A stretch of DNA of 64,000 nucleotides from contig NZ_CP011311.1 in assembly GCF_000980815.1 (NCBI RefSeq), positions 726,571 to 790,570 of the forward strand. The letters run 5' to 3'. The notes under the pieces were generated by a model. The model was not told the DNA's origin, ran no database searches, and saw only the letters and a list, made by a program, of their open reading frames with translations. The stretch comes from Corynebacterium camporealensis (GTDB lineage Bacteria; Actinomycetota; Actinomycetes; Mycobacteriales; Mycobacteriaceae). This document shows positions 19,756 to 28,007 of this stretch, piece after piece; within the stretch, counting starts at the first letter, position 1; the number at the start of each line of letters is the position of its first letter. Position numbers and translations under genes: made by a program.

Positions 19756-20100
19756 ATGGCTGGAGCAAACGCTACACCGCAATCTAAGCGTGAACCCACG
19801 GCTGATGATTTCATTGCGATGCGCGATAGCGAGCAGTTCGCAGACCTGCGTAGCACTTATCGCAAATTTGCCTTCCCGATGACTGTGGCATTCTTCGTCT
19901 GGTACATCGTGTATGTGCTTGCCGCGGTTTTCGCCCCGGATTTTATGGCAATTGAGGTGTTTGGCGGCTGGAACGTGGGCTTCCTGTTTGGTTTGGCCCA
20001 GTTCGCAACCACCTTCATTATCACCTGGATTTATGTCAAGTACGCCAATAAGAATATCGAGCCGAAGTCGGCTGCTATTCGTGAAGAGCTGGAGGGTTAA
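19756..20100 (+). CDS. mctB: DUF485 small membrane protein (MctB-like)
   Basis: 114 residues with a Shine-Dalgarno (aaggaga) before ATG 19756. A soluble N-terminus of about 38 residues is followed by two membrane helices (about 43-65 and 78-98): 'FPMTVAFFVWYIVYVLAAVF' and 'GFLFGLAQFATTFIITWIYV'. DUF485 proteins are encoded directly before acetate/monocarboxylate symporters (as yjcH before actP) and are assumed to assist them. It ends two bases before mctC, so the two form an operon. Confidence 0.88.
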   Translation: MAGANATPQSKREPTADDFIAMRDSEQFADLRSTYRKFAFPMTVAFFVWYIVYVLAAVFAPDFMAIEVFGGWNVGFLFGLAQFATTFIITWIYVKYANKNIEPKSAAIREELEG

Positions 20101-20102
20101 CG

Positions 20103-21746
20103 ATGAATACCATTTACTTAGCTCAAGAAACGAGCGCCGGTAACCCGCTGCTCAACATTTCTGTCTTCGTCATCTTCCTGGTTGTGACCATGGCCGTGGT
20201 GCTGCGTGCCGGTAAGTCCACCAAGGAAGCTTCTGATTTCTATACTGGCGGCGGTTCCTTCTCAGGCCGTCAAAATGGCCTGGCAATTTCCGGTGACTAC
20301 CTGTCCGCCGCATCCTTCCTCGGTATCGTCGGCGCCGTCGCGCTGAATGGTTACGACGGCTTCCTGTACTCGGTTGGCTTCTTCGTCGCCTGGCTGGTTG
20401 CACTGATGCTGGTGGCAGAGCCACTGCGTAACGTCGGCCGCTTCACCATGGCAGACGTGCTGTCCTTCCGCCTGAAGCAGAAGCCAGTTCGCGTGGCTGC
20501 TGCTATCGGCACCATGTTCGTGTCGCTTTTCTACCTGATTGCACAGATGGCCGGCGCAGGTTCCCTGGTGTCCGTGCTGCTGGATATCCACGACTTCGTC
20601 TGGCAGGCAGTCGTTGTCGGCGTCGTCGGCGTTCTGATGATTGTCTACGTTCTGGTCGGCGGCATGAAGGGCACCACCTACGTGCAGATGATTAAGGCAG
20701 TTCTGCTGGTCGCCGGTGTGGTTGCCATGAGTGTCATGGTCTTCATCGCCCTGCGTGGCGGCTTCAACACCCTGTTCGACTCCGCAATCACCATGCACGC
20801 ACAGTCCCAGGAGATTCAGGAGCGCGGCTACGAGGCTACGGACATCATGAAGCCGGGTCTGCAGTACGGTGAGAACCTCACCACCAAGCTGGACTTCATC
20901 TCCCTGGGTATGGCCCTGGTGCTGGGTGTTGGCGGTCTGCCACACGTTCTGATGCGCTTCTACACCGTTCCGACTGCTGTTGAGGCACGTCGTTCCGTGA
21001 CCTGGGCAATCGTTATCATCGGTGCTTTCTACCTGATGACCCTGATTCTGGGCTTCGGCGCAGCCGCACTGGTTGGTCCGGACCGCATCCTGGCCGCACC
21101 TGGTGGCGCAAACGCTGCAGCACCGCTGCTGGCACTTGAGCTGGGTGGCTCCATCTTCATGGCAGTCATTTCCGCAGTCGCATTCGCAACTGTGCTGGCT
21201 GTGGTGGCTGGTCTGGCAATTGCCGCTTCCGCGTCCATTGCACACGACGTCTACCACGCAGTTATCCGTAACGGTGAGTCCACTGAGGCTGAGCAGGTTC
21301 GCGTTTCCCAGATCACCGTGGTTGTCCTGGGCATCGTCGCCATCATCCTGGGCATCCTGGCTATGACTCAGAACGTTGCCTTCCTGGTCTCCCTGGCATT
21401 CGCAATGGCTGCATCTGCAAACCTGCCGACCATCCTGTACTCCCTGTACTGGCGCCGCTTCAACACTGCTGGTGCGGTGGCGTCCATGTACACCGGCGTG
21501 GCGTCCTGCCTGCTGTTGATTTTCTTCTCCCCGGCAGTTTCTGGTACCCCGACCTCGATGTTCCCGAACGCAGACTGGGCACTGTTCCCGCTGTCCTCCC
21601 CGGGCATCGTCTCCATTCCGCTGGCATTCCTGGTTGGCTTCCTGGTTCCGCTGTTCACCAAGCCGGACAACATGGAAGAGCTTTCTGCAGAGATGGAAGT
21701 TCGTTCCCTCACCGGTGTGGGCGTGGAGGCTCCGGTCGACCACTAA
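20103..21746 (+). CDS. mctC: Monocarboxylate (acetate/pyruvate/propionate) symporter MctC
   Basis: 547 residues, about 13 membrane helices, sodium:solute symporter fold. 'ASDFYTGGGSFSGRQNGLAI' and 'GDYLSAASFLGIVGAVAL' near the N-terminus and 'GVGGLPHVLMRFYTVPTA' in the middle are diagnostic of the ActP/MctC group. C. glutamicum MctC takes up pyruvate, acetate and propionate. Regulation by carbon source via the RamA/RamB-like sites upstream of mctB is likely. Confidence 0.93.
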   Translation: MNTIYLAQETSAGNPLLNISVFVIFLVVTMAVVLRAGKSTKEASDFYTGGGSFSGRQNGLAISGDYLSAASFLGIVGAVALNGYDGFLYSVGFFVAWLVALMLVAEPLRNVGRFTMADVLSFRLKQKPVRVAAAIGTMFVSLFYLIAQMAGAGSLVSVLLDIHDFVWQAVVVGVVGVLMIVYVLVGGMKGTTYVQMIKAVLLVAGVVAMSVMVFIALRGGFNTLFDSAITMHAQSQEIQERGYEATDIMKPGLQYGENLTTKLDFISLGMALVLGVGGLPHVLMRFYTVPTAVEARRSVTWAIVIIGAFYLMTLILGFGAAALVGPDRILAAPGGANAAAPLLALELGGSIFMAVISAVAFATVLAVVAGLAIAASASIAHDVYHAVIRNGESTEAEQVRVSQITVVVLGIVAIILGILAMTQNVAFLVSLAFAMAASANLPTILYSLYWRRFNTAGAVASMYTGVASCLLLIFFSPAVSGTPTSMFPNADWALFPLSSPGIVSIPLAFLVGFLVPLFTKPDNMEELSAEMEVRSLTGVGVEAPVDH

Positions 21747-21775
21747 ACACCACAGTCTGGGTAAGATGAGTATTC

Positions 21776-22675
21776 GTGCCTGAAAGACTAAACAAGCTCA
21801 AAGCGGCATCGCGCACCTGCGGTGCCGCTCTTGGCATGTGTGGACTCCTGCTGAGTATCAGCGCTTGTGCTGACAACCCAGCCTTCCAGTCTCAAGCTGC
21901 CGACATCACTCCCACCGAGGTTCCCGACGGCAAGCCCGATATCCCTGATCATGTCGGGGAAATCCTCGACGGCGATGAGAAGCAGTCGATTAGCTACTTC
22001 CGCATTGACGACAACATGCAGATGGGCTCGCCGAACCAGCGCGAGGAAATCCCGGCGTTAAGCCTGATTAAGCTCTACATCGCTACCTACGTGCTGGAGC
22101 ACGGCGAGTTCGCCGACAAGTACGAAGCCCTCGACATGGTGTCTAGCTCTTCCGATGAAAGCGCCGAAGAGCTTTTCGATGCCTACCCGGATGCCATCGA
22201 CATCATCGCCGAAGAATACGGCCTGGAATCAACCAAGGCAGGGGAGACCTGGGGTTACTCAACCACCTCGACGTATGACGTGGTCAGCTTCATTACGCAG
22301 CTGAAAGAAAAAGACCCTACCCACCCAGTACTCGTGGCCATGGCGCAGGCGGACAGCATTTCTGCCGACGGCTACCGCCAGAACTACGGCACCGCGAAGT
22401 TACAAAACGTCATCGGCAGCAAGTGGGGCTGGTCGAACAACAAGGACCTGCATTCCTCCGTATCTTTCGGCGAGAACTTCGTCGTCGCTGCCAGCTCCTG
22501 GGGCAGTGCCCGTGACCTGACTCGCTACGTGCGCAAAGAAATCTCCGTCGACAACCTCAACAAAGCCACCACGCGCTACATTGACGCACGAAAGGGCGAG
22601 AAAGTAGAGCCTTTGACTACTACTTCTCGCCCTTCCAAAGAACGCGACGCCGACAAAGACAAAGACGACGATTAA
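21776..22675 (+). CDS. SxxK-motif (beta-lactamase-fold-like) lipoprotein
   Basis: 299 residues from GTG 21776. The lipobox 'ISAC' makes Cys31 the lipid anchor. The mature protein resembles serine beta-lactamase/transpeptidase-fold proteins: S96-L-I-K99 in 'ALSLIKLYIATYVLEHGE' is an SxxK motif, 'SSSDESAEELFDAY' (about 122-135) resembles the SxN loop, and 'GSKWGWSNN' could be the KTG-like strand. 'VAMAQADSISADGYRQNYG' is conserved with a second copy in the island (30594-31340). The C-terminal 25 residues are charged and disordered. Activity is not established. The gene faces the DUF1906 gene. Confidence 0.65.
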   Translation: MPERLNKLKAASRTCGAALGMCGLLLSISACADNPAFQSQAADITPTEVPDGKPDIPDHVGEILDGDEKQSISYFRIDDNMQMGSPNQREEIPALSLIKLYIATYVLEHGEFADKYEALDMVSSSSDESAEELFDAYPDAIDIIAEEYGLESTKAGETWGYSTTSTYDVVSFITQLKEKDPTHPVLVAMAQADSISADGYRQNYGTAKLQNVIGSKWGWSNNKDLHSSVSFGENFVVAASSWGSARDLTRYVRKEISVDNLNKATTRYIDARKGEKVEPLTTTSRPSKERDADKDKDDD

Positions 22676-22685
22676 CCGTTACCCC

Positions 22686-22707
22686 GGTGCGGCGTTAACG
22701 CCGCACC
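22686..22707. terminator. Palindrome between convergent genes
   Basis: A 22-nt perfect palindrome (ggtgcggcg-ttaa-cgccgcacc) lies between the SxxK lipoprotein and the DUF1906 gene, with no U-run. It is probably a bidirectional stop or barrier. Confidence 0.6.
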
Positions 22708-22710
22708 GCG

Positions 22711-23688
22711 CTAGCGCCGTACCGCGTTAGCGACGTCTTCTGCGAGTGAAGCTGCACCACGCAGCTGGTCGTTGCTAATCGAGGAACCGTTGTAGGAAAT
22801 GCCGTTCTGGTTCACGCGCGGCATCTGTGGCAGCCCGTTTTGCTCCAGCTGGGAGCTCAACTGATCCACGGCACCGTAGATGTCATTGCCTGGTGCAGGA
22901 CGGTTGGGCTGCGATGGTCGCGACGGCTGGGATGGGGTGGAGGGGGCGGCATTCTTACCCGGGAACCACTGTCCCCAGTCGCGGGCGTAGACGTTGTTGA
23001 TATCTACGGTGACGCCATCAATCTTGCGCTGCTTCGACTGTGGCAGCTGGTGGATGGTAGTGCGCGGGTGGATCTTTCCGCCCGAGCCCCAGTCGTGCAT
23101 CCAGAAGAACTGGCCGATGCCGTCCTGAATAGCCCACTCAATGGTGTTGTAGTTGCCGTACACACCAGTCTGGTAGCCCGCTGCGGACAAAGCCCTGGAG
23201 AATGCCCGCAGGTAAGGGCGAATCTGGTTGGTGTACTGGGCGCGGGATGGGTTGTCATCGATAGCGATGTAGATTGGGCGACCGGTCGGTCCGCCAGCAG
23301 CCTTGTGCAGGTTAATTGCCTGCGGTGCATGCACGGCGGCACCTGCTGCGCCCTTGAGCCAGTCGGCGGTGCCGGCGCGGCCGAACTGATAGATCGAGGC
23401 GGTAGCCAACCCAACAGCGGCGTTGGCACGGGTTTCCTTCAACGACACCGGCTTACCGGTCATCCAGCTGCGTGCTTCCGGACGGGGCTGGGAGACGTAA
23501 CGAATCGCACCCATGTGGCCAGCATTCTTAATGGATTGTGCGGAAGGCACGCCCGCAGAAAAGTCGATGATGGTACCGAGAACCGGGCCCAGGGCGGCTG
23601 CCTGCGGAGCAGCAGCACCGATAGCGCCGGCGGCAATAGCTACGCCACCGGCCTTGAACAGGCCGCGGCGAGAAAAGGAACGAGACAT
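22711..23688 (-). CDS. Tat-exported DUF1906 (Rv2525c-like) glycoside-hydrolase-fold protein
   Basis: 325 residues, AGGAGA before the ATG. The twin-arginine signal 'FSRRGLFKAGGVAIAAGA' directs Tat export. Residues about 35-240 are DUF1906: 'GTIIDFSAGVPSAQSIKNAG', 'GAIRYVSQPRPEARSW', 'PIYIAIDDNPSRAQYTNQI', 'GVYGNYNTIEWAIQDG' and 'VTVDINNVYARDWGQWFPG'. Rv2525c of M. tuberculosis is a Tat substrate with this fold and is linked to cell-wall properties. A Pro/Ser/Gln linker (about 245-270) and a small C-terminal domain follow. A decayed second copy is in the island (31386-32313). Confidence 0.88.
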   Translation of the reverse strand: MSRSFSRRGLFKAGGVAIAAGAIGAAAPQAAALGPVLGTIIDFSAGVPSAQSIKNAGHMGAIRYVSQPRPEARSWMTGKPVSLKETRANAAVGLATASIYQFGRAGTADWLKGAAGAAVHAPQAINLHKAAGGPTGRPIYIAIDDNPSRAQYTNQIRPYLRAFSRALSAAGYQTGVYGNYNTIEWAIQDGIGQFFWMHDWGSGGKIHPRTTIHQLPQSKQRKIDGVTVDINNVYARDWGQWFPGKNAAPSTPSQPSRPSQPNRPAPGNDIYGAVDQLSSQLEQNGLPQMPRVNQNGISYNGSSISNDQLRGAASLAEDVANAVRR

Positions 23689-23792
23689 TAGCTCTCCTCA
23701 GAGGGATTAAATAGTCACTACAGTCACATAAGTTTACATCTGTACCGTAGCAGCTGGAAGTCCCAATAGCGCGCAGAGCGCGCATGTCCTTG

Positions 23793-24485
23793 CTAACGCC
23801 AAGAATTTTGTTCGGAGAGATACTCCAAGATGGCCTTCACGCGGCGGTTTTCTTCGGAAGGATCGAGGCGTAATTTCTGGAAGATATTGGACACATGCTT
23901 GGCTACTGCGGCGCCAGATACCACTAATTCATCGGCGATTTCTCGATTTGATAGCCCACGCGACATCAGTTCGAGGACCTCGCGTTCGCGCGGGCTGAGC
24001 TCCGCTAACCCACTGCGACCGCTCGACATCAAGGTACTTGCTACTTCTGGGTCGATGATGGTTCCGCCATGGGCTATGACATCGAGGGAGCGTAAGAAGT
24101 CAGCTACCTCAGAGACCCTGTCCTTAAGCAGGTAACCCGTACCGGCGCTCACTCCCGGCGATGCACGAAAAAGATCGACTGCATGAGCGGGTGCAAGGTA
24201 CTGACTCAACACCACAATGGCGAGGTCCGGAAATAGCTGCCGCAGACGCAGTGTGGACTGTAACCCATCATCGGTCATGCTGGGCGGCATGCGTACATCG
24301 GTAATCACGAGGTCGGGGAGGGTGCTCGATTTGCCCAATTCTTCAACGAGTTCTTCTAGCTCTGGGGCAGTAGCAGCCTGACCAACGATGCCGTGGCCAC
24401 GGCGTTCCAATAATCCGGCAACACCTTCGCGGAGGAGAGCGGAATCATCGGCAATGACAATACGTAGTGGGTTATCAACGGCCAT
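23793..24485 (-). CDS. NarL/LuxR-type response regulator
   Basis: 230 residues. The receiver domain (1-125) has acidic pocket 'IADDSALLREG', phospho-acceptor Asp in 'DLVITDVRMPPSM' and Lys in 'GYLLKDRVSE'. The C-terminal LuxR helix-turn-helix is 'LSPREREVLELMSRGLSNRE' followed by 'IADELVVSGAAVAKHVSNIF'. It ends the kinase-regulator operon (two bases after the kinase stop) and is divergent from an ABC transporter. The palindrome at 25350 is a candidate operator. Confidence 0.92.
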   Translation of the reverse strand: MAVDNPLRIVIADDSALLREGVAGLLERRGHGIVGQAATAPELEELVEELGKSSTLPDLVITDVRMPPSMTDDGLQSTLRLRQLFPDLAIVVLSQYLAPAHAVDLFRASPGVSAGTGYLLKDRVSEVADFLRSLDVIAHGGTIIDPEVASTLMSSGRSGLAELSPREREVLELMSRGLSNREIADELVVSGAAVAKHVSNIFQKLRLDPSEENRRVKAILEYLSEQNSWR

Positions 24486-24487
24486 GG

Positions 24488-25267
24488 CTAGACCTGCCTA
24501 TCGTCGGTTGAAGAATGAGAGATTCCCGTTTGCCCACGTTCCAAAAGCAAAGGAATGGATGCGCCTACCCGCGTAGGACCGCCTTGTGGGGAGGTGCAGT
24601 CCAATCTGCCACCGAAAGCTTCTAGTCGATCGCGCATGCCGGCTAAGCCGCGCCCTTCAATAAGCCTGGCCCCACCGGGGCCTTGGTCAACGACGTTGAT
24701 GTGCAAGGATTCATCGGCAGTAAGCAGCACGCTTACCGGTGCACCGGCAGCGTACTTGGCGGCGTTGGTAAGCGCTTCAGTTGTAAAGAAGTAGCCGGCT
24801 GCGAGCACCGATGGTGATAGTTCGGGCAGGGGATGGGGTGCAAAGACCGTGACGTGCGGGCCGTACGCCGCAGCAGATTCCTTCACGGCTGCCACCAGAT
24901 CACGTTCACTCAGTACTTGTGGGTGGATTCCACGGACGGTAGAACGAAGGGCTTTCAACCCGCGGTCGATGTCCGTTTTCGCTTCCTGGATGAGCGCGGC
25001 GACATCACCTTCAGCATCCAGCGAGGCCTCACCGAGTTTGATGGTTGCTGCGACCAGATATTGCTGGGTGCCGTCGTGTAGGTCTCTTTCGATGCGTTGA
25101 CGTTCTACTTCATAGGCATCAGCGATCGCGCGCCGGGAGGCAACAAGCTCGGCAATTTGCTGGGCAGCGGCATCTTCATGCGTTGGTGTCGTTGTGGCCT
25201 CGCTCATGCGGCTTGCGTCCGCACGAGCTGTGTGCGTGCGGCCCTTGCGCCGAAATAGCTTGCCCAT
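24488..25267 (-). CDS. Soluble sensor histidine kinase (HisKA_3)
   Basis: 259 residues. The dimerisation/phospho-acceptor helix is 'ERQRIERDLHDGTQQYLV' with the phosphorylated His. The ATPase domain shows 'TTEALTNAAKYA' (N box), 'VVDQGPGGA' (D/G1-type box) and 'GRGLAGMRDRLEAFGG' (G2). There is no membrane helix or sensor domain, unlike most NarL-family kinases of this type. It may sense a cytoplasmic signal or the ABC transporter itself. The N-terminal 30 residues are basic. It forms an operon with the response regulator. Confidence 0.9.
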   Translation of the reverse strand: MGKLFRRKGRTHTARADASRMSEATTTPTHEDAAAQQIAELVASRRAIADAYEVERQRIERDLHDGTQQYLVAATIKLGEASLDAEGDVAALIQEAKTDIDRGLKALRSTVRGIHPQVLSERDLVAAVKESAAAYGPHVTVFAPHPLPELSPSVLAAGYFFTTEALTNAAKYAAGAPVSVLLTADESLHINVVDQGPGGARLIEGRGLAGMRDRLEAFGGRLDCTSPQGGPTRVGASIPLLLERGQTGISHSSTDDRQV

Positions 25268-25349
25268 TGCTTCACTTCGCTTTCATTGACTATGTAGATG
25301 ACATACTAATGCCTACACGGCAATGCTTTACAGCTTCGGATTGTGGTGG

Positions 25350-25367
25350 GGTAGTGCCAGCACTACC
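25350..25367. promoter_or_regulatory. Perfect palindrome GGTAGTGC-CA-GCACTACC
   Basis: Eight-base arms with a two-base centre, in the 149-bp divergent region between the two-component system and the ABC transporter. A second half-site (ggcacta, 25383-25389) lies 20 bases further, next to a TATTTA -10-like box. It is the right shape for a NarL-family dimer. Confidence 0.6.
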
Positions 25368-25416
25368 GCTAAAAGCAATGGTGGCACTATTTAAATGAAA
25401 GCGGCGTCAGAGTGAA

Positions 25417-26112
25417 ATGAAGTTTATGGATAACACACTTTCTTTGCTAGATGTCACTAAAGATTTTGGTGGCGGTCCAGTTCTGTCGGGTATTTCGATG
25501 ACCATCGAGCCGGGAGAAACCGTTGCCATCATGGGGCCGTCCGGTTCGGGCAAGTCCACGCTGTTGCACTGCATGTCCGGAGTGCTCAAGCCCACCCACG
25601 GTGAGGTGCGCTTCGGTCCGCAAGTCATCAGCACGCTTTCCGATGGCGACCGCTCCCACCTTCGACTGTCCTCCTTCGGCTTTGTCTTCCAGGACGGCCA
25701 ACTCCTCCCGGAACTCACCGCACTCGAAAATGTCGCTTTGCCCGCCATGTTGAACGGAATGAATCGCTCTAAGGCAAAGCGCAAAGCACAGGAATTGTTG
25801 GACCAGATCGGTCTGGGAGAGTTGGCTGACCGTCGCCCCGGCCAGGTATCGGGTGGTCAGGCACAACGCATCGCAATCGCTCGTGCACTGGTCACTGAGC
25901 CAGCCGTCATCTTCGCTGATGAGCCCACCGGCGCTCTCGACCAAGCAACTGGTCACGAGGTCATGCAGATGCTCAGCGCCATGGTGAAGAGGACCGGCGC
26001 GGCGCTGGTCATGGTCACCCACGACGCCAAGGTTGCCGACTGGATGGAGCGCCGCGTGGAAATCCGCGATGGCATCATCCATGACGATCGTGTGGTTGGT
26101 GGTATCCGATGA
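25417..26112 (+). CDS. ABC transporter ATP-binding protein (MacB/LolD type)
   Basis: 231 residues; ATG 25426 is an alternative start. Walker A 'GPSGSGKSTLL', Q-loop 'VFQDGQLLPELTALENV', signature 'VSGGQAQRIAIARALV', Walker B 'VIFADEPTGALD' and H-loop 'MVTHDAKVAD' are all present. It pairs with the permease downstream through an ATGA overlap. Transporters of this type next to two-component systems usually act in envelope stress or resistance to peptide antibiotics (Bce/Lia-like), which is inference here. Confidence 0.93.
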   Translation: MKFMDNTLSLLDVTKDFGGGPVLSGISMTIEPGETVAIMGPSGSGKSTLLHCMSGVLKPTHGEVRFGPQVISTLSDGDRSHLRLSSFGFVFQDGQLLPELTALENVALPAMLNGMNRSKAKRKAQELLDQIGLGELADRRPGQVSGGQAQRIAIARALVTEPAVIFADEPTGALDQATGHEVMQMLSAMVKRTGAALVMVTHDAKVADWMERRVEIRDGIIHDDRVVGGIR

Positions 26113-27518
26113 AGCTATCGACACTCACCTGGGACCTACAAAAGTCAGGTATTCAAAACCGCAGCGGTAATGGAACTGTATCCATATTGGCGATTATCGC
26201 TATCGCCGTTGGCTCAGCAGTCTCCTTCCTTGTTGCTGCTGGTGCCTGGATGTTTCTCCAGCGCTGGGCCCACCCGGAGCTACTCTCGCCAGCCGGACAA
26301 GTAATGGCGGTGTATGACAACGGGACAACGAATCCCATATGGCTCTTGCTTGCTGTCTTAGCCTGTGCAGTGATGATTCCTGCGGTGATCTCCCTGGTAT
26401 CGCAAGCTACTGTGCTGGGTGCTGCAGGGCGTGAACGGCGATTGGCGACCTTGCGACTTATCGGTTTGTCAGCTGGCGATGTCACCCGCATGACGATGTT
26501 GGAAACCGCAGTACAGGCCATTATCGGCATCGTGCTGGGACTGGGTATGTATTTCTTAACGTTGCCGCTATATCTGGGCTTGGAATTCCAAGCAACGCCC
26601 ATTGAATCCGACGATCTTATTGGTCCCTGGGGGCTTTATTCCGTGGTCGCCGTTGTCCTGTTCTTGCTGTGTGAGTTCTCCGCCTTCTTAGGCATGCAAC
26701 GGGTGCGCGTGACCCCGCTGGGAGTGTCTCGCCAGCAGATGCCAAAGTCCATGCACTGGTCGCGTCTCGTTGCATTCGTTGTCGTTGTAGTCGTTGCCGC
26801 AGTCGTGGGGAGCCAGTTTGATGCGGGACTTGTCGTACTCTCCATGGTCGTCATTTTGGGTATTACATTGTTTTTGCAGGTATTAGCCCTCAATCTAGTG
26901 ATGCCCTGGGCCCTGCAATTATCCGGCAGGCTGGCAAGTGCATTACCGGGAACCGCACACTACGTTGCAGCGCGCCGGGTAGCTACCAATGGGCGCAAGG
27001 CGTGGAGCCGCTGCGGTTCAGTGGCCTTCTTCGGCTTCATCGCCGGACTGCTGGTGATTAGCCCTTTCGGTGAAGACGATTTTGCGCACTCGCTGAACGC
27101 TGATGAGCAGGCAAGTGTGATTTTCGGAGACATTGCCCGTGGTGGCGTTCTGGTGCTGATTTTTGGCTTCATCATTGCCGCACTATCGATCTTCGTTGGA
27201 CAAGCCAAGGAAGTTTATGACTCAGCCGGACTCAACCAGGCATTATCCCGACTGGGCGTACAGCGCGGCTTCCACTTCCGCGTCAACTTCTTTGAAGTCT
27301 TCGGCCCGGTGGTCTTAGTAAGTGTCGTCGGGTTCTTGGTTGGTGCGATCTTTTGCTTCGCGACATTCATGGGAGCAGGAGACATGTCCGTCGGTGCCCG
27401 CGTTATGAACTCGTTCCTGCTGCTGGGGGCCGGTTGGGCAGTGGTGCTGCTTGCTCTGCTTGCTGTCGTGCCACTGCGTAATCGCGTTATCGATAGGGTC
27501 TCTCGCAAGAACGATTAA
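26109..27518 (+). CDS. FtsX-like ABC transporter permease
   Basis: 469 residues with about eight to ten membrane helices arranged as two FtsX-like blocks (about 20-190 and 330-465). 'GRERRLATLRLIGLSAGDVTR' shows the cytoplasmic coupling-helix type segment of FtsX permeases, repeated in diverged form as 'YDSAGLNQALSRLGVQRG'. No large extracytoplasmic domain of the MacB kind is evident. It works with the ATPase encoded four bases earlier. Confidence 0.88.
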   Translation: MKLSTLTWDLQKSGIQNRSGNGTVSILAIIAIAVGSAVSFLVAAGAWMFLQRWAHPELLSPAGQVMAVYDNGTTNPIWLLLAVLACAVMIPAVISLVSQATVLGAAGRERRLATLRLIGLSAGDVTRMTMLETAVQAIIGIVLGLGMYFLTLPLYLGLEFQATPIESDDLIGPWGLYSVVAVVLFLLCEFSAFLGMQRVRVTPLGVSRQQMPKSMHWSRLVAFVVVVVVAAVVGSQFDAGLVVLSMVVILGITLFLQVLALNLVMPWALQLSGRLASALPGTAHYVAARRVATNGRKAWSRCGSVAFFGFIAGLLVISPFGEDDFAHSLNADEQASVIFGDIARGGVLVLIFGFIIAALSIFVGQAKEVYDSAGLNQALSRLGVQRGFHFRVNFFEVFGPVVLVSVVGFLVGAIFCFATFMGAGDMSVGARVMNSFLLLGAGWAVVLLALLAVVPLRNRVIDRVSRKND

Positions 27519-27537
27519 GTTGCGGAGCAGCGATAGA

Positions 27538-27543
27538 TACAAT
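27538..27543 (+). promoter_or_regulatory. -10 box for the small two-repeat gene
   Basis: TACAAT lies 18 bases before the ATG with aaggagg between. The short gene can be transcribed apart from the ABC operon that ends 20 bases earlier. Confidence 0.45.
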
Positions 27544-27561
27544 GTGTATAAGGAGGCTGCG

Positions 27562-27765
27562 ATGGAGAAAGAAACTCGAGATTATCCCGGTGAAAAGATG
27601 GAGTCTGTTCGCCAGCGGAGTGTGAAGCGCATCGTTGACATGCTGGAAGAGAAGTATCCGCACTTCCGCGAAGAATACGAAGAAGAACAGCGGGGTTACC
27701 CAGGCCATGACTTAGAAGCAGTCCGCCAACGCAGCGTGAAGAAGATACTTGATTCGCTGGGGTAG
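27562..27765 (+). CDS. 67-residue protein of two tandem repeats
   Basis: ATG 27562 follows a near-perfect Shine-Dalgarno (aaggagg) at five bases. Residues 1-33 and 41-67 are two copies of YPG-x3-[ML]-E-[SA]-VRQRSVK-[RK]-I-[VL]-D. The shared 'VRQRSVK' is identical in both. It is highly charged and probably helical, without membrane segment or Cys. I know no family for it. It has its own -10 box and terminator, sits after the envelope-stress-like ABC operon, and is the last gene before the island. DNA- or RNA-binding is possible but unsupported. Confidence 0.7.
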   Translation: MEKETRDYPGEKMESVRQRSVKRIVDMLEEKYPHFREEYEEEQRGYPGHDLEAVRQRSVKKILDSLG

Positions 27766-27778
27766 CAACTGACGTAGC

Positions 27779-27806
27779 AAACGGGGCTTTTCGCCCCGTT
27801 TGTTTT
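27779..27806 (+). terminator. Terminator of the two-repeat gene
   Basis: aaacggggc-tttt-gccccgttt followed by gtttt, 14 bases after the stop codon. Confidence 0.9.
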
Positions 27807-27825
27807 GTAAAGTTGCTGGTAGAGT

Positions 27826-27866
27826 GCCCCAGAAAGGATTCGAACCTTCGACACCCGCTTTAGGAG
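27826..27866. repeat. attL: 41-bp copy of the tRNA-Arg 3' end
   Basis: Identical over 41 bases to 38621-38661, the 3' half of the tRNA-Arg(CCT) gene. Identity stops at 27867. It is not a functional tRNA because the 5' half is missing. To its right ggtcacct occurs twice (27874-27881 and 27902-27909), possibly arm-type sites. 27867-28007 holds no gene I can support. Confidence 0.93.
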
Positions 27867-28007
27867 GATCGGGGTCACCTCACTGGTTATCGCAAAACCG
27901 CAGGTCACCTAGATTACGTGGGCCATGACAGGCCATCCTGACCACCGGGACCGGCCCCGCCGGGACCACCACGGGACCACGCCAGGCATGAGAGGAACGG
28001 ACATCTC

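Noticed and set aside
19568..19882. 104-codon frame across the mctBC promoter
   Set aside because: Overlaps mctB in another frame, has no ribosome site and covers the operator cluster.
27826..27900. Second tRNA gene at the left island end
   Set aside because: Only the 3' half is present; identity to the tRNA ends at 27866 and no 5' half can pair.
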